Of a DNA stretch of 64,000 nt, positions 36,810 through 45,574 are shown piece by piece; position 1 is the stretch's first letter; each line of letters begins with the position of its first letter. The translations under genes were made by a program, and so were the position numbers. Under the pieces are notes generated by a model. The model saw nothing but the letters and a program-made list of their open reading frames with translations. It had not been told where the DNA came from and searched no databases. Source of the DNA: Paenibacillus xylaniclasticus (lineage in GTDB: Bacteria > Bacillota > Bacilli > Paenibacillales > Paenibacillaceae); the NCBI RefSeq assembly GCF_004001065.1, contig NZ_BIML01000002.1, forward strand, positions 248,001 to 312,000, read 5' to 3'.

Positions 36810-37223
36810 TCATCGATCTGGAGCCTTGTCCACCGAAATCACAACTCCAGTAAGTCTGTAATATCGAATCGCAATACGCTCATCAAGCTGTAGTGTACTT
36901 ACTGAATCCGTAAATTTCAAGTTCATCCGAAACGTTCGCAGAAGCTCGCTTCCTTCGGGCCGAACTCTGAGACGGTAGCCGTTGAATAGATCTTTGCGTT
37001 CAATTAGTACCCCTTCGATAGTGATTCGATTATTTCCGAACAGATCTATACACACTATAATAGCTAAAACGAAAATGACGAGTACGCTTAAAAACAGCAC
37101 GAACCTGATGAACGACGGCGTATTCAGCTGCGCAGCCGCTGTCCATGATCCAATACCAGCCATCATCATGACACACGCTCGAATCAGCAGTGCAACTAAT
37201 GATTTATGTCCGTTGTCTTGCAT
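36810..37223 (-). CDS. membrane protein of unknown function
   Basis: A 137-residue protein starting at 37223 (AAGGAGGGG just upstream). Two hydrophobic segments (about residues 9-28 and 36-60) are followed by a beta-rich soluble part (RITIEGVLIERKDLFNGYRLRVRPEGSEL...) of about 75 residues. It resembles small OB-like extracytoplasmic or cytoplasmic domains on a membrane hairpin. No known family is recognised. It lies in a run of unknown minus-strand genes from 36.6 to 41.2 kb. Confidence 0.6.
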   Translation of the reverse strand: MQDNGHKSLVALLIRACVMMMAGIGSWTAAAQLNTPSFIRFVLFLSVLVIFVLAIIVCIDLFGNNRITIEGVLIERKDLFNGYRLRVRPEGSELLRTFRMNLKFTDSVSTLQLDERIAIRYYRLTGVVISVDKAPDR

Positions 37224-37354
37224 AATCCCCTCCTTCAATTCCCGGGAAATGTGACGGTACGCAGCAGCCCTCATGCATTAAATAATAGTTAGGTCCCGGT
37301 AATCATTCCGTCCGATTATGCTGGAATTACTCCATTCGTGTATCCGATCAATTT

Positions 37355-37498
37355 ATGTTGAAAAAATTTATCCCCATAAACCGCTGGATCATCTATTTAT
37401 CGGTTGCGTCAATGCTGTCCGTTAGCATTACTTCCGATTTGATCGTTGAGATAATCCGTTCATTTCTCGTTAGGCAGAGAGTGTATTGTTGCAACTAG
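37355..37498 (+). CDS. possible 47-residue membrane peptide
   Basis: The gap 37224-37695 holds one readable frame: MLKKFIPINRWIIYLSVASM, a hydrophobic segment, and VEIIRSFLVRQRVYCCN. No ribosome site precedes the ATG, and I see no promoter. It could be a gene remnant or chance. Otherwise the gap shows nothing. Confidence 0.25.
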   Translation: MLKKFIPINRWIIYLSVASMLSVSITSDLIVEIIRSFLVRQRVYCCN

Positions 37499-37695
37499 AG
37501 GGTTAGAATTGCGCTTATATTTCCTTGTATGTAGCATGATTCGATCGGAACTTTGGAATTCCAATCAAGTTTCAAGTTAAAGAATTGAAGTGACTCAACG
37601 AGACGAAGATAGTCCGTTATTTGATGAGCGGTGATATACCGGGTTGGGTATGTCTGCTGCTCATAATCCTATTCCTTATATCGTTAATTTTCAGT

Positions 37696-38667
37696 CTATT
37701 CCATGGGCAGTTCAATGCTCCAAGGCCCTTCGAACGTCTCGACATGATCTCCGTAATGGACGACATCCCAGCTGGTGAATACAAGCCTCATCTGTTTCGT
37801 ATCGACAGTAGAAGGATTAAAGGTAAGCGTTCCAGTAATTACTCCGTCAATATTTTCACTTTGCTCAAGACTAAGAGCGGTCTCAGCCTCGCTCATATCA
37901 TCGTTGCGGACAAGCGATACATGGAATCCAAGCGGCGCTGCCTGCTTAGTGTGGATCTCAAGCTTCACGACAGTCTCGTGTTCCGTCAGTTCAATCTGTT
38001 TCACATAGATCGTGCTCTTCTCCGCTAGCTGATCGCTCGGAATCGTAATCTTTCCACTGCCGTCAATCGTCCGCACCAGCATCTTCTCATTCGAATCCTC
38101 GACGACAAACGTTTGTCCGCCCCCACTAGTCCGTACAACACCCAGATCGATTTCGCCCATCTCAACCCGATATCGTCCCGCTCTACCTGTCTGCTTCCAC
38201 TCCGCTGTCGTGTTGAGCGATTTGCCAGGCTCAAGCGTCAGATCGACAAGCGCCGGCACCGGTATTTCTTCCATCTCCTCCGTATCGCTCGCAGCAGGCC
38301 CGACACGAAGCTTTGGCTCATTGACGATATGAAGCTCCGTATCCCACTCATTCGTTAGCTTAATCCGGAACAAAATCGTCTCACCCGTCTTGTATTCCTG
38401 ATATTCAGGCTCGATTTCAAATAAGACATACTGTGGAGCCGGCCCTCCATGCTGAGTCAAATTCACCTGCTTAGAGACGCTTGACCATATCCCTGACTCG
38501 ACCGCTTCATACCGTTGGTCTTCGGATGCGGAATCTTCATCTTGCAGTAACAGGCTCGGCTTTGTTTTATGTTCTGTATTCTGTTCACCTGTTGTAAAGC
38601 GCAACGAGCAGCTGGAGACAATAAGCATGATAACAAATAAAGACACTATTAACAGTATGCTTCTCAT
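37696..38667 (-). CDS. lipoprotein of unknown function
   Basis: A 323-residue exported lipoprotein: signal peptide (MRSILLIVSLFVIMLIVSSC) with a VSSC lipobox at residues 17-20, a disordered acidic linker, an immunoglobulin-like domain (about residues 80-190, FEIEPEYQEYKTGETILFRIKLTNEW...) of the BsuPI/intracellular-proteinase-inhibitor sort, and a second beta-rich domain. AGGGGGGAG precedes the ATG. No catalytic motif is seen. Together with neighbours at 38745, 38896 and 39813 it suggests a cell-envelope cluster of unknown role. Confidence 0.7.
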   Translation of the reverse strand: MRSILLIVSLFVIMLIVSSCSLRFTTGEQNTEHKTKPSLLLQDEDSASEDQRYEAVESGIWSSVSKQVNLTQHGGPAPQYVLFEIEPEYQEYKTGETILFRIKLTNEWDTELHIVNEPKLRVGPAASDTEEMEEIPVPALVDLTLEPGKSLNTTAEWKQTGRAGRYRVEMGEIDLGVVRTSGGGQTFVVEDSNEKMLVRTIDGSGKITIPSDQLAEKSTIYVKQIELTEHETVVKLEIHTKQAAPLGFHVSLVRNDDMSEAETALSLEQSENIDGVITGTLTFNPSTVDTKQMRLVFTSWDVVHYGDHVETFEGPWSIELPME

Positions 38668-38744
38668 CTCTATCTCCCCCCTACTTACCCATACACAATT
38701 TTCCTATCGTTCAATCTCTATTCGCTCTTTAAGAAATCAATGGT

Positions 38745-38885
38745 TCAATATCTCTCATCTACCGGACGGTTTCTGTCCTGGCGGGAAGACATAAGCAAAT
38801 CCTTGATGGCCCGACTCTCACCGTCGCCCAGCTTCACATATTTGGACTTACCTTCCATCACAACTTCGATATAATCGCGATTCAT
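38745..38885 (-). CDS. 46-residue protein, possibly longer
   Basis: From the ATG at 38885: MNRDYIEVVMEGKSKYVKLG, then DGESRAIKDLLMSSRQD and NRPVDERY. The start lies 10 bases after the preceding gene's stop, with no ribosome site, so coupling is likely. The frame stays open upstream for at least 60 bases (KSKRFGLKSRLLYDLWL) overlapping the previous gene, and that extension also reads naturally, so the true start may lie inside that gene. Family not recognised. Confidence 0.45.
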   Translation of the reverse strand: MNRDYIEVVMEGKSKYVKLGDGESRAIKDLLMSSRQDRNRPVDERY

Positions 38886-38895
38886 CAGCCATAGA

Positions 38896-39222
38896 TCATA
38901 AAGTAAGCGGCTCTTCAGCCCGAACCGTTTCGATTTTAAAGTCAGGCTCGCGTTCCATCTGAACCTTGGCAGCCTGCCAATTCGCTTGTTTAAGAATGTG
39001 TTGAACCCGCTTCACATCATACGGCTGATCGATGATGCCATAGACCGCATATCGCTCGCCTGCCCGCTTCAGAAGCTGGAACTCAAGGTCATGATGCTCA
39101 TAGCGGATCATTACATTCCGATCCGACTGATCTGCCGGCTCGTATTTACTGAATATTGCGATTAGACAAAAGCAAATGACAAATATAATGACAAGCACAC
39201 CCGTACCTAAGCCCTTAGCCAA
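38896..39222 (-). CDS. single-pass membrane protein of unknown function
   Basis: A 108-residue protein from a TTG at 39222 that lies 8 bases after AAAGGGGG. One membrane segment (about residues 5-27, LGTGVLVIIFVICFCLIAIF) and an external domain (FQLLKRAGERYAVYGII...QHILKQANWQAAKV). It resembles small membrane-anchored sporulation or envelope proteins but no family is recognised. It probably forms an operon with the 46-residue frame downstream. Confidence 0.6.
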   Translation of the reverse strand: MAKGLGTGVLVIIFVICFCLIAIFSKYEPADQSDRNVMIRYEHHDLEFQLLKRAGERYAVYGIIDQPYDVKRVQHILKQANWQAAKVQMEREPDFKIETVRAEEPLTL

Positions 39223-39396
39223 TATAGAAGCCCCCTTTAATTGGTGTCTTTCCTTTATATAGCATCGCATATTTCAAGACGGATTAAACCGTTCGGATGT
39301 TGCTCGCATTAACAATTTTGAACAGACCATTGTCGGGTTAATACTCATGAACTCGTAAATCGGAACGAAGCCGAGAGACAAATTCGATAACATCCA

Positions 39397-39439
39397 AAAG
39401 GGTTGTGACCGTTCTTCAGCAAACGATCACAACCCTTGT
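39397..39439. terminator. orphan terminator hairpin
   Basis: AAGGGTTGTGA and TCACAACCCTT, a perfect 11-bp stem. No intact gene ends nearby; it lies just after the stop of the gene remnant at 39453-39617 (minus). Confidence 0.7.
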
Positions 39440-39452
39440 TCGAATGATGACT

Positions 39453-39617
39453 TTATTTCGAAGAGTGACTCTCATTATATTTTCTAACCATTTCGTACTT
39501 GTTGGCTGCTTCAGGAGAAGCTAGGTAGGCTTCAGTTTCTAATGACAATGAAAAAAATGTAGAAAAATTAGAAAATAAGATATATCCCCGTTGCTCATCA
39601 AAGTTAAGTCTATTGGA
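39453..39617 (-). pseudogene. 3' remnant of an unknown gene
   Basis: An open frame without a usable start: NFDEQRGYILFSNFSTFF, then SLETEAYLASPEAANKYEMV and RKYNESHSSK-stop. Its stop lies 14 bases before the orphan terminator on the same strand, and the phrase reads like a real protein end, so it is probably what remains of a deleted gene. The remaining parts of the gap 39223-39812 show no gene. Confidence 0.5.
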
Positions 39618-39812
39618 TTAATTGGAATTATGATACATATATAACATCGTAAGTTCCTTATAAACGTTATCGAGGTGGTGTTACTTTCTATCCAAAAGAA
39701 CTCTATCAACCATATATAGCTTGCGTTTGTTTATAATCGAACTTAATGAGTAGGTAATATAATCCATAGTGTAATAATCTGTAATATCCTAGCGAGCGTT
39801 CGTGCGGCCTGA

Positions 39813-41174
39813 TCATCCTTCAAGCTGAACGCCCGATATCGTGTAACTGGACTCTTCGACTAGTTGTAACGTTTCTACATCGAGCGAATAAATGGACACG
39901 TAGGTCAATCCATCGGCATTGTTATAGGACCTCGTCTCATACTGACCTGCTCCGAGGCTTACCATTCGAGAGGAGAGTAATAATTGACTTGTGACTCCCC
40001 CTTGTCGCAAACGAATGGTCAGCGGTTCAATTCTACCGTCAGCTACGATGTAAAGGTGCACTTCTTCAAGACTCGATGTGGCATATTGAGAGAGGACGAG
40101 CACATCCGGACTGCTTCCATCTACATCTGAGACCACATAATTCATCTGACGATTCATATTAAACTGGGCTTGCTCAGCGCCGGTACTGAATGGAATACGA
40201 TCAACGGTTGTATCGCCGCCATCCGCTGTAAGCGTCAGATCATATTTTCCAGTATATAAAATATCGCCTTCATCAGCACCGGCAAATGTATCATCCTTGC
40301 TAACCGTAATCTGTGATTCTGTTACTGGCATTACGAACAGCTCGTATGTGCTTCCTTCCTCATCTAACAGTGAATAGTGGAAGCGACTCAAAAGCTCCAT
40401 ATTTTCTATGAACGTCCTGTTCTTACTATCCGACTCGTCGGTGATCACGGGCTTCTCAGATGGGGCATCTTCGATCATTTCCGTGGATGAAACATTTTTG
40501 ATGATCTCCTGGTTAGCTTCATCCGTTGTCGATGACGCATTGAACAGCAGCATGCTCCCATCAGCTCCCGCTCCGTTCATAAACTGATAGACAACGTCGT
40601 TCTTGATCGAGTACTTATGTATATCTGATTCGAAATCTAGCTCAGTCGAATCGCCAATAAAGCCGAAATCTTGCAAAACCTCCGATCTTCGTTCGACTGG
40701 CAAATTCGGATTCGTAATTTCAACGACGATTCCCATCGCCAATAAATAATCGATCATAGACTTAACATCCCCATTCGAATAGAACAGAGAGATTTTTCTT
40801 ACGGTTTGATCCGCTTGATTAACGGTTAGCAGTAATCCGATAGAACCGGAGAACACATAAGAGGCCGTATCTTGCAATTCACCCTGATGGACGTTAAGCT
40901 CATGAATTTGTAATGTTTCGTTATTATTTTTTTGCACGAGTGCATTGAATTGCTTGCGAAATTGCTCAACTGAAATTCCGAGTGAGCCCGGTATTGGAGC
41001 ACTGCTTTGAGGTTCACTGTCCGTCTGATCCATTGCTTTCGTACTGACTTGCGATGCTGTTTGTCTGTCATTATTGCTTCTAATCTCGTTAACCTTCGTA
41101 TACACGAAATAAACAAGTCCGGCATTTACAACTACGAGTAAAATAACTAAACAAGCAATACCAAATTTCTTCAT
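39813..41174 (-). CDS. membrane-anchored extracytoplasmic protein of unknown function
   Basis: A 453-residue protein with one N-terminal membrane anchor (residues 5-26, IACLVILLVVVNAGLVYFVYT) and a large external part. An acidic Ser/Gln/Asp linker (residues 35-65) is followed by a domain of about 130 residues (SLGISVEQFRKQFNALV...), an acidic Ser/Asp-rich stretch and a beta-rich C-terminal domain. The start follows AAGG with an 8-base gap. The first part resembles a domain seen in exported Paenibacillus proteins but I cannot name it. Not catalytic on inspection. Confidence 0.65.
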   Translation of the reverse strand: MKKFGIACLVILLVVVNAGLVYFVYTKVNEIRSNNDRQTASQVSTKAMDQTDSEPQSSAPIPGSLGISVEQFRKQFNALVQKNNNETLQIHELNVHQGELQDTASYVFSGSIGLLLTVNQADQTVRKISLFYSNGDVKSMIDYLLAMGIVVEITNPNLPVERRSEVLQDFGFIGDSTELDFESDIHKYSIKNDVVYQFMNGAGADGSMLLFNASSTTDEANQEIIKNVSSTEMIEDAPSEKPVITDESDSKNRTFIENMELLSRFHYSLLDEEGSTYELFVMPVTESQITVSKDDTFAGADEGDILYTGKYDLTLTADGGDTTVDRIPFSTGAEQAQFNMNRQMNYVVSDVDGSSPDVLVLSQYATSSLEEVHLYIVADGRIEPLTIRLRQGGVTSQLLLSSRMVSLGAGQYETRSYNNADGLTYVSIYSLDVETLQLVEESSYTISGVQLEG

Positions 41175-41421
41175 TACTTACGCCTTCTTCCATTGAGTCT
41201 AAGGTGTAATAAATAACGCGACTGCACAATCGTTCTTCGAAACTTTATGCGGTTCGAGTAGAATCTGCCCATTCAATAGTAATCGGAACGTTACGTCAAC
41301 TTGTTTAGTCTAATCCATTACCTGTACGGATCAATTTCATATTGGATTCGATGCCTCGCAGAATCGTCAGCAGTCGAAGTCGATAGGAGGGACGCTGTTG
41401 CCAGCACTTGGCTGGCGAAGC

Positions 41422-42081
41422 TCATTGGAGAATATCATGCAGTGACGAGAGATGATCTATGACCGCGAGCGGCTCCACCCCCCGCTTCACCATATCGCTT
41501 ATAGACACCTGGTAACCAACGAAAGGAATGCCCGCATCGATGGAGCCGCGGCCGTCAATCCAAGAGTCACCAACTGACAGCCAACTGTCTGCCGCTATTC
41601 CCGTCCTCTTCACGATTTCCTGAAACCCGGACGGCGACGGCTTCATCTCCTGCATGCTTTCCCGTCCGACGATCTGCGCGAAATAGTGAGCGATGCGATT
41701 GCGTTGAAGCGCTTCAAGCGCGGCATCCTCTGCGTTGTTCGTCACAACGGTAAGCACATAGTGACCAGAGAGCTTCGACAGCAGCTGCTCCGCTCCCGGC
41801 TCCAGCTCTGCATTCTGCATCCCGGTTATCTCATGATGCCTGGCAATAAGCATCGACTTATCATATTGCGCTTTGTCCATTCCGATGCGACGAGCTTGCT
41901 CCACGAGCATTGAGGTAGTCCATGATGCGAGCGGCAGGTCCGGTTCAGCAAGGCCTAGGTTAAGCAAAAAGTCGTATACCTCACGTTTCATCGCAGCAAA
42001 ATCGATACGGGATTGCACGAGCGTGTTGTCCATATCAAAAATGATCCCGCGAACGCTGCGTCTGCTGTTAGCGCTTATCAC
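41422..42081 (-). CDS. HAD-superfamily hydrolase
   Basis: A 219-residue HAD phosphatase: motif I FDMDNTLVQS (nucleophile Asp near 16), motif II VVTNNAED, motif III Lys in MKPSPSGF, motif IV GDSWIDG. The cap is the small C1 type, as in phosphoglycolate phosphatase-like enzymes. The substrate is unknown. Start is a GTG at 42081 behind AGGGGG. No operon partner. Confidence 0.88.
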   Translation of the reverse strand: MISANSRRSVRGIIFDMDNTLVQSRIDFAAMKREVYDFLLNLGLAEPDLPLASWTTSMLVEQARRIGMDKAQYDKSMLIARHHEITGMQNAELEPGAEQLLSKLSGHYVLTVVTNNAEDAALEALQRNRIAHYFAQIVGRESMQEMKPSPSGFQEIVKRTGIAADSWLSVGDSWIDGRGSIDAGIPFVGYQVSISDMVKRGVEPLAVIDHLSSLHDILQ

Positions 42082-42212
42082 GACCCGTTCCCCCTATCAA
42101 TCGGATATATAATCGGTGTCATATAGAATCCACTCCTATAAGATCATTATTTGTTCTCGCTCCATCGTCAGCTATTACCAATGTAGAACGGATATTCGAA
42201 TCAAGCAACCAT

Positions 42213-42248
42213 AAAAACAGCTAATCGCAACATCTTGCGATTAGCTGT
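42213..42248 (-). terminator. terminator of the NAD(P)-binding protein gene
   Basis: ACAGCTAATCGCA and TGCGATTAGCTGT, a 13-bp stem, with a T run on the minus-strand side; it follows the stop at 42261. Confidence 0.88.
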
Positions 42249-42260
42249 CTGAATAAACCT

Positions 42261-42902
42261 TTAAGCCTCGCCAACGACCGTGAATCGACGATTCTCATGC
42301 TTCGGATGCTCGATCTCATCAACGATCGCAATCGCATAGTCGGCGTAGCTAATATAGCTCTGCCCCTGCGAGTTGATAAGCAGCATATCTTGACCTGCCG
42401 TGTAGGCGGCGGTCCGACGGCCTGCCGGATCGAAGAAAGCAGATGGACTAACGAACGTCCAGCGAATGTCCTTCGCTTGCTCTAGCTCGAACAGATTTTG
42501 CCCTTGATTACGCGCTGTAGCCAAGTATGGCTCCGGGAACTCCGGCGTATCGTACAGACGAGTGGTCCTCGCCTCATCCACATACAAGCTTCCCGCTCCG
42601 CCAACAACGAGCAGCCGCGTGTTCGGCGCGCCTTTCATCGCTTCGATCAAGACACGACCTGCTTCAACATGCTGCTTCTCCTGACCTAGCGTTGCCCCGA
42701 ATGCGTTAACGACAGCATCGAATGCAGCAAGATCGCTCGCCTGTAACTGGAATATATCCTTCTCCAAGACATGAACCGCTGACTGCGGCAGCTTCGATCG
42801 GTCACGAACGACAGCCGTTACCTCATGTCCGCGCTCCAACGCCTCCTTCACAATAGCTTGACCTGCTTTACCCGTGGCTCCGATGACGGCAATTTTCATG
42901 TT
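42261..42902 (-). CDS. NAD(P)-dependent oxidoreductase, NmrA-like
   Basis: A 213-residue Rossmann protein. N-terminal MKIAVIGATGKAGQAIVKEAL gives the GxxGxxG nucleotide loop; later KLPQSAVHVLEKD and LLVVGGAGSLYVDEARTTRL are as in the YwnB/NmrA-like flavin or NAD(P)H reductases. The ATG at 42902 has the best spacing after AAGGAG. A catalytic role as an atypical SDR or quinone/biliverdin-type reductase is possible; the substrate is unknown. A terminator follows. Confidence 0.85.
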   Translation of the reverse strand, partial: NMKIAVIGATGKAGQAIVKEALERGHEVTAVVRDRSKLPQSAVHVLEKDIFQLQASDLAAFDAVVNAFGATLGQEKQHVEAGRVLIEAMKGAPNTRLLVVGGAGSLYVDEARTTRLYDTPEFPEPYLATARNQGQNLFELEQAKDIRWTFVSPSAFFDPAGRRTAAYTAGQDMLLINSQGQSYISYADYAIAIVDEIEHPKHENRRFTVVGEA

Positions 42903-42938
42903 CATTCTCCTTCGACTTCGCAAGCTGTAAGCTAACTT

Positions 42939-43892
42939 CTACTTCGCCATACTCAAATTTAAATTTACGCTTTGCTCCATCCGTACTTCCTCCGGCAGCT
43001 TCTTTGAGGCGCTTGGCACTTGACGAGGCTCATGGTCAATCGCTTCAGATGAGAAAATGCCTATGCTTACCTGTCCTCCATATACAAAGGCGCGAATAAG
43101 AATCGGCTGGCTGTACCGGTTCTTGAACACAAAGTCCGGCCCGTGCCAGCTCACAGTCGCATCGCGTCCGGGCGGTACATACGGCACGTTACGGCTATGT
43201 GAGTACCGCTGCACGATTTGTAAGCCCGCCCGATCTACTGCATTGAACAAGGTGGAGGAGATTTGGCATATACCTCCCCCAATTCCTTCGGAGACTTCAC
43301 CTCGTACGATGATCGGAGCGCGCATATATCCTTTGTCCGTTGAGCGCTGCCCAACGACACCGTTGAACGAGAAGGTCTCTCCAGGAAAGACGACATAATT
43401 GTTAATCGCTTTCGCTGCAAGAGCAATATTCGTGGAGCGGTTCTTGTTCCGGCTATTAAAGTAAGTCGTATAATAACCGATCTGCTTTTCTTTAATCATC
43501 ATCAACAATTCACTGTCGACTCGCGGGTAAATCGTAATCTGCGGCAGCTCAGTTCGCGTCGGCCCCCCTTCGATTAGATACCCGTATAGCTGTTCTGCTA
43601 ATTTCTGACGGTCGAGCCGATATCCGACCTTCTCCTGTATAACTCTTCCGCCTGCATCGAGAGCTGCATTCACAAAGGGGCTATTCGTCTTCTTCTCCAG
43701 CGAATCCATCAGCTTCTCTACCTTCTGCTCATCCACAACGGGCAAGCCGGGAATATTGGCCATATATTCACTTCGATTTATGGCAGTAACCGGTTGGCCG
43801 TGCAGCTCGATCGTCAGCGGCGTATTACTAGGCGTTAGCGGATAAATAAACAGCAGACCGCACAAGCCCAGCGAACGAAAACCTTTGAACAT
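42939..43892 (-). CDS. VanW family protein (YoaR-like)
   Basis: A 317-residue probable envelope protein. The N-terminal signal-like segment (residues 1-20) precedes an alpha-beta domain of the peptidoglycan-binding PG_binding_4 kind; the VanW domain starts around residue 140 (YYTTYFNSRNKNRSTNIALAA, then VVGQRSTDKGYM, GIGGGICQISSTLFNA, RHSRNVPYVPPGRDATV). VanW proteins occur with vancomycin-resistance or peptidoglycan genes, but the function is not established. AGGAGGT with 10-base spacing. Confidence 0.86.
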   Translation of the reverse strand: MFKGFRSLGLCGLLFIYPLTPSNTPLTIELHGQPVTAINRSEYMANIPGLPVVDEQKVEKLMDSLEKKTNSPFVNAALDAGGRVIQEKVGYRLDRQKLAEQLYGYLIEGGPTRTELPQITIYPRVDSELLMMIKEKQIGYYTTYFNSRNKNRSTNIALAAKAINNYVVFPGETFSFNGVVGQRSTDKGYMRAPIIVRGEVSEGIGGGICQISSTLFNAVDRAGLQIVQRYSHSRNVPYVPPGRDATVSWHGPDFVFKNRYSQPILIRAFVYGGQVSIGIFSSEAIDHEPRQVPSASKKLPEEVRMEQSVNLNLSMAK

Positions 43893-44089
43893 GCGTTGTA
43901 CGACCTCCTAATTTGATCATCGCTAATTTGCCTTAAAATACTGCACGTTATGCTTGTTAGCCGTGTCCAATCCGCCAATACTTTGGAAGCATAAGATCAC
44001 ATAAAGGCGAAATGAGTGGAACACAATAAGCTGCAGAGCTTATGAGCTAACCATCTATATCCGTTCAATAAGGCAGGTGAATGAACGGC

Positions 44090-45283
44090 ATGCATGCTAT
44101 TTACCGCGGCTATGCTGCCCTTATGCTGATGACAGTCCTCTGGCTGCTATGGTCTGGACCCAGCTCACAAGCCAGCGCAGCTAAGCCTGTGGAGCTGATC
44201 CAACTAACTTTCATCGTTCATGTAGACGATACAGCCGATATGTCCAGCTGGCTTACGATTAACAGTCCGACATTAACCCGTGAGATCAAGCATGCGAGAT
44301 GGCAAACGTATACCGCTCAACCGGTGCTTTATCCCGATCTTGAAGTGGAGTTGTCGCAAGGCGTCCATCATGCAACATATCGACTGAGTGAGGATGGACG
44401 GCTGTGGAATGCCGCGAATCAGCAGCTGCTAGAGCTTCCCGTTAAGACCGCGAACACAATGAAAGCTTTAGCGCAGACGGTTCGAGGCCAATATTACGGC
44501 CGAAAACTCCCTTGGGATGAAGTGAGACGTCTCATTCCGAACAAAAGTATTTTTACTGTGACGGATTTGCAGACGGGACTTCGATTCCGCGTCCAGAGAC
44601 GGGCGGGTTCAGATCATGCCGATGTTCAACCGGTCACCAAAGCGGATACGCGGATTATGAAGCAAATTTTTAACGGAGAATGGTCATGGAACCGCCGCGC
44701 AATACTTGTTCGAACGGACATGGACTGGATCGCGGCTTCAATGAACGGAATGCCGCACGGCGGTGACGGAATTCCTGATAATGATTTCTCCGGCCACTTC
44801 TGCATTCATTTCTATTTAAGTACGACCCACAAGTCCGATACGCCAGATCTAGCCCATCAGCTTATGGTGCACAAGGCGTCCGGAGAGCTTCAATCTTATT
44901 TGGACGACGCCGATCCGCTCCTCATCGCCAGAAGCTATATCGAAGCACTGAACCATCGGGATCGGGCCATAGTCCATCAAATTACATTGGGTATGCAGGA
45001 AGATCAGTTTAACAATGCCCTGACCCGAATGGACGCATTAGATTCTATACGGGACACAACGAATCGCCGTCGTAATCATTCAGCAACATCCGGCGGCAAG
45101 AGTAATGAATGGAACAACCAATTAACAGCAGAGGTTCAGCTGCCAGTCGCATATCGGATGAAGGGCGGAGCACAGCACAACACGATGTTTCATTTCACGT
45201 TCAATCGCCCTTCTACTTCCGCACCTTGGCGGCTAGTACGCATCGATACGGATTCCAGCCGCAATGTGAACAATCCACAATGA
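44090..45283 (+). CDS. secreted protein with GHFCIHF-type domain
   Basis: A 397-residue exported protein (signal peptide about residues 1-32 from the ATG at 44090; an ATG at 44081 lies too close to AGGTG). The middle contains a domain I know only from paenibacillar proteins: QPVTKADTRIMKQIFNGEW, ILVRTDMDWIAASMNGMPHG, GHFCIHFYLSTTH, VHKASG. The GHFCIHF segment with Cys and His resembles an L,D-transpeptidase active-site phrase, but the whole domain is not YkuD. A C-terminal part of about 100 residues is beta-rich. A wall-hydrolase or transpeptidase-like role is a guess. Its stop lies in a terminator loop. Confidence 0.65.
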   Translation: MHAIYRGYAALMLMTVLWLLWSGPSSQASAAKPVELIQLTFIVHVDDTADMSSWLTINSPTLTREIKHARWQTYTAQPVLYPDLEVELSQGVHHATYRLSEDGRLWNAANQQLLELPVKTANTMKALAQTVRGQYYGRKLPWDEVRRLIPNKSIFTVTDLQTGLRFRVQRRAGSDHADVQPVTKADTRIMKQIFNGEWSWNRRAILVRTDMDWIAASMNGMPHGGDGIPDNDFSGHFCIHFYLSTTHKSDTPDLAHQLMVHKASGELQSYLDDADPLLIARSYIEALNHRDRAIVHQITLGMQEDQFNNALTRMDALDSIRDTTNRRRNHSATSGGKSNEWNNQLTAEVQLPVAYRMKGGAQHNTMFHFTFNRPSTSAPWRLVRIDTDSSRNVNNPQ

Positions 45284-45301
45284 ATTGTTCGCATTGCGGC
45301 T
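45257..45301 (+). terminator. terminator hairpin containing the stop codon
   Basis: AGCCGCAATGTGAACAAT (45257-45274) pairs with ATTGTTCGCATTGCGGCT (45284-45301), 18 bp with one U-G pair, around a 9-base loop (45275-45283) that ends exactly with the TGA stop of the preceding gene. TTCTTAACAT follows, a modest T tract. Confidence 0.7.
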
Positions 45302-45574
45302 TCTTAACATACACTATGAAGCGAAAAGACATAAAATCTCTAGCATACTATATAAGATACATATAAACAACTTAAAATTTAATGAGTGTTTCCTTAGAAT
45401 TTGCTGGATTCTGCAAGCAGCTTCGGCGAATATAGGCGCGGGGCTTGATATGTTCAAGTTAATCGACATCTCATTATAGTTATCTTGCCAATATCTGATT
45501 ATTTATCTCGTTCTTTTCTAGCTTTTATAATACAAGCATGCCAACGAAACGTAATCAAAGGGAGAGATAACAAA

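Noticed and set aside
37621-38028. Plus-strand frame of 135 codons
   Set aside because: It lies antisense to the lipoprotein gene, which has a signal peptide, lipobox and a good ribosome site.
45302-45574. c-di-AMP (ydaO) riboswitch ahead of the NlpC/P60 gene
   Set aside because: Such genes often carry one in Bacillales, but none of its conserved segments could be found.
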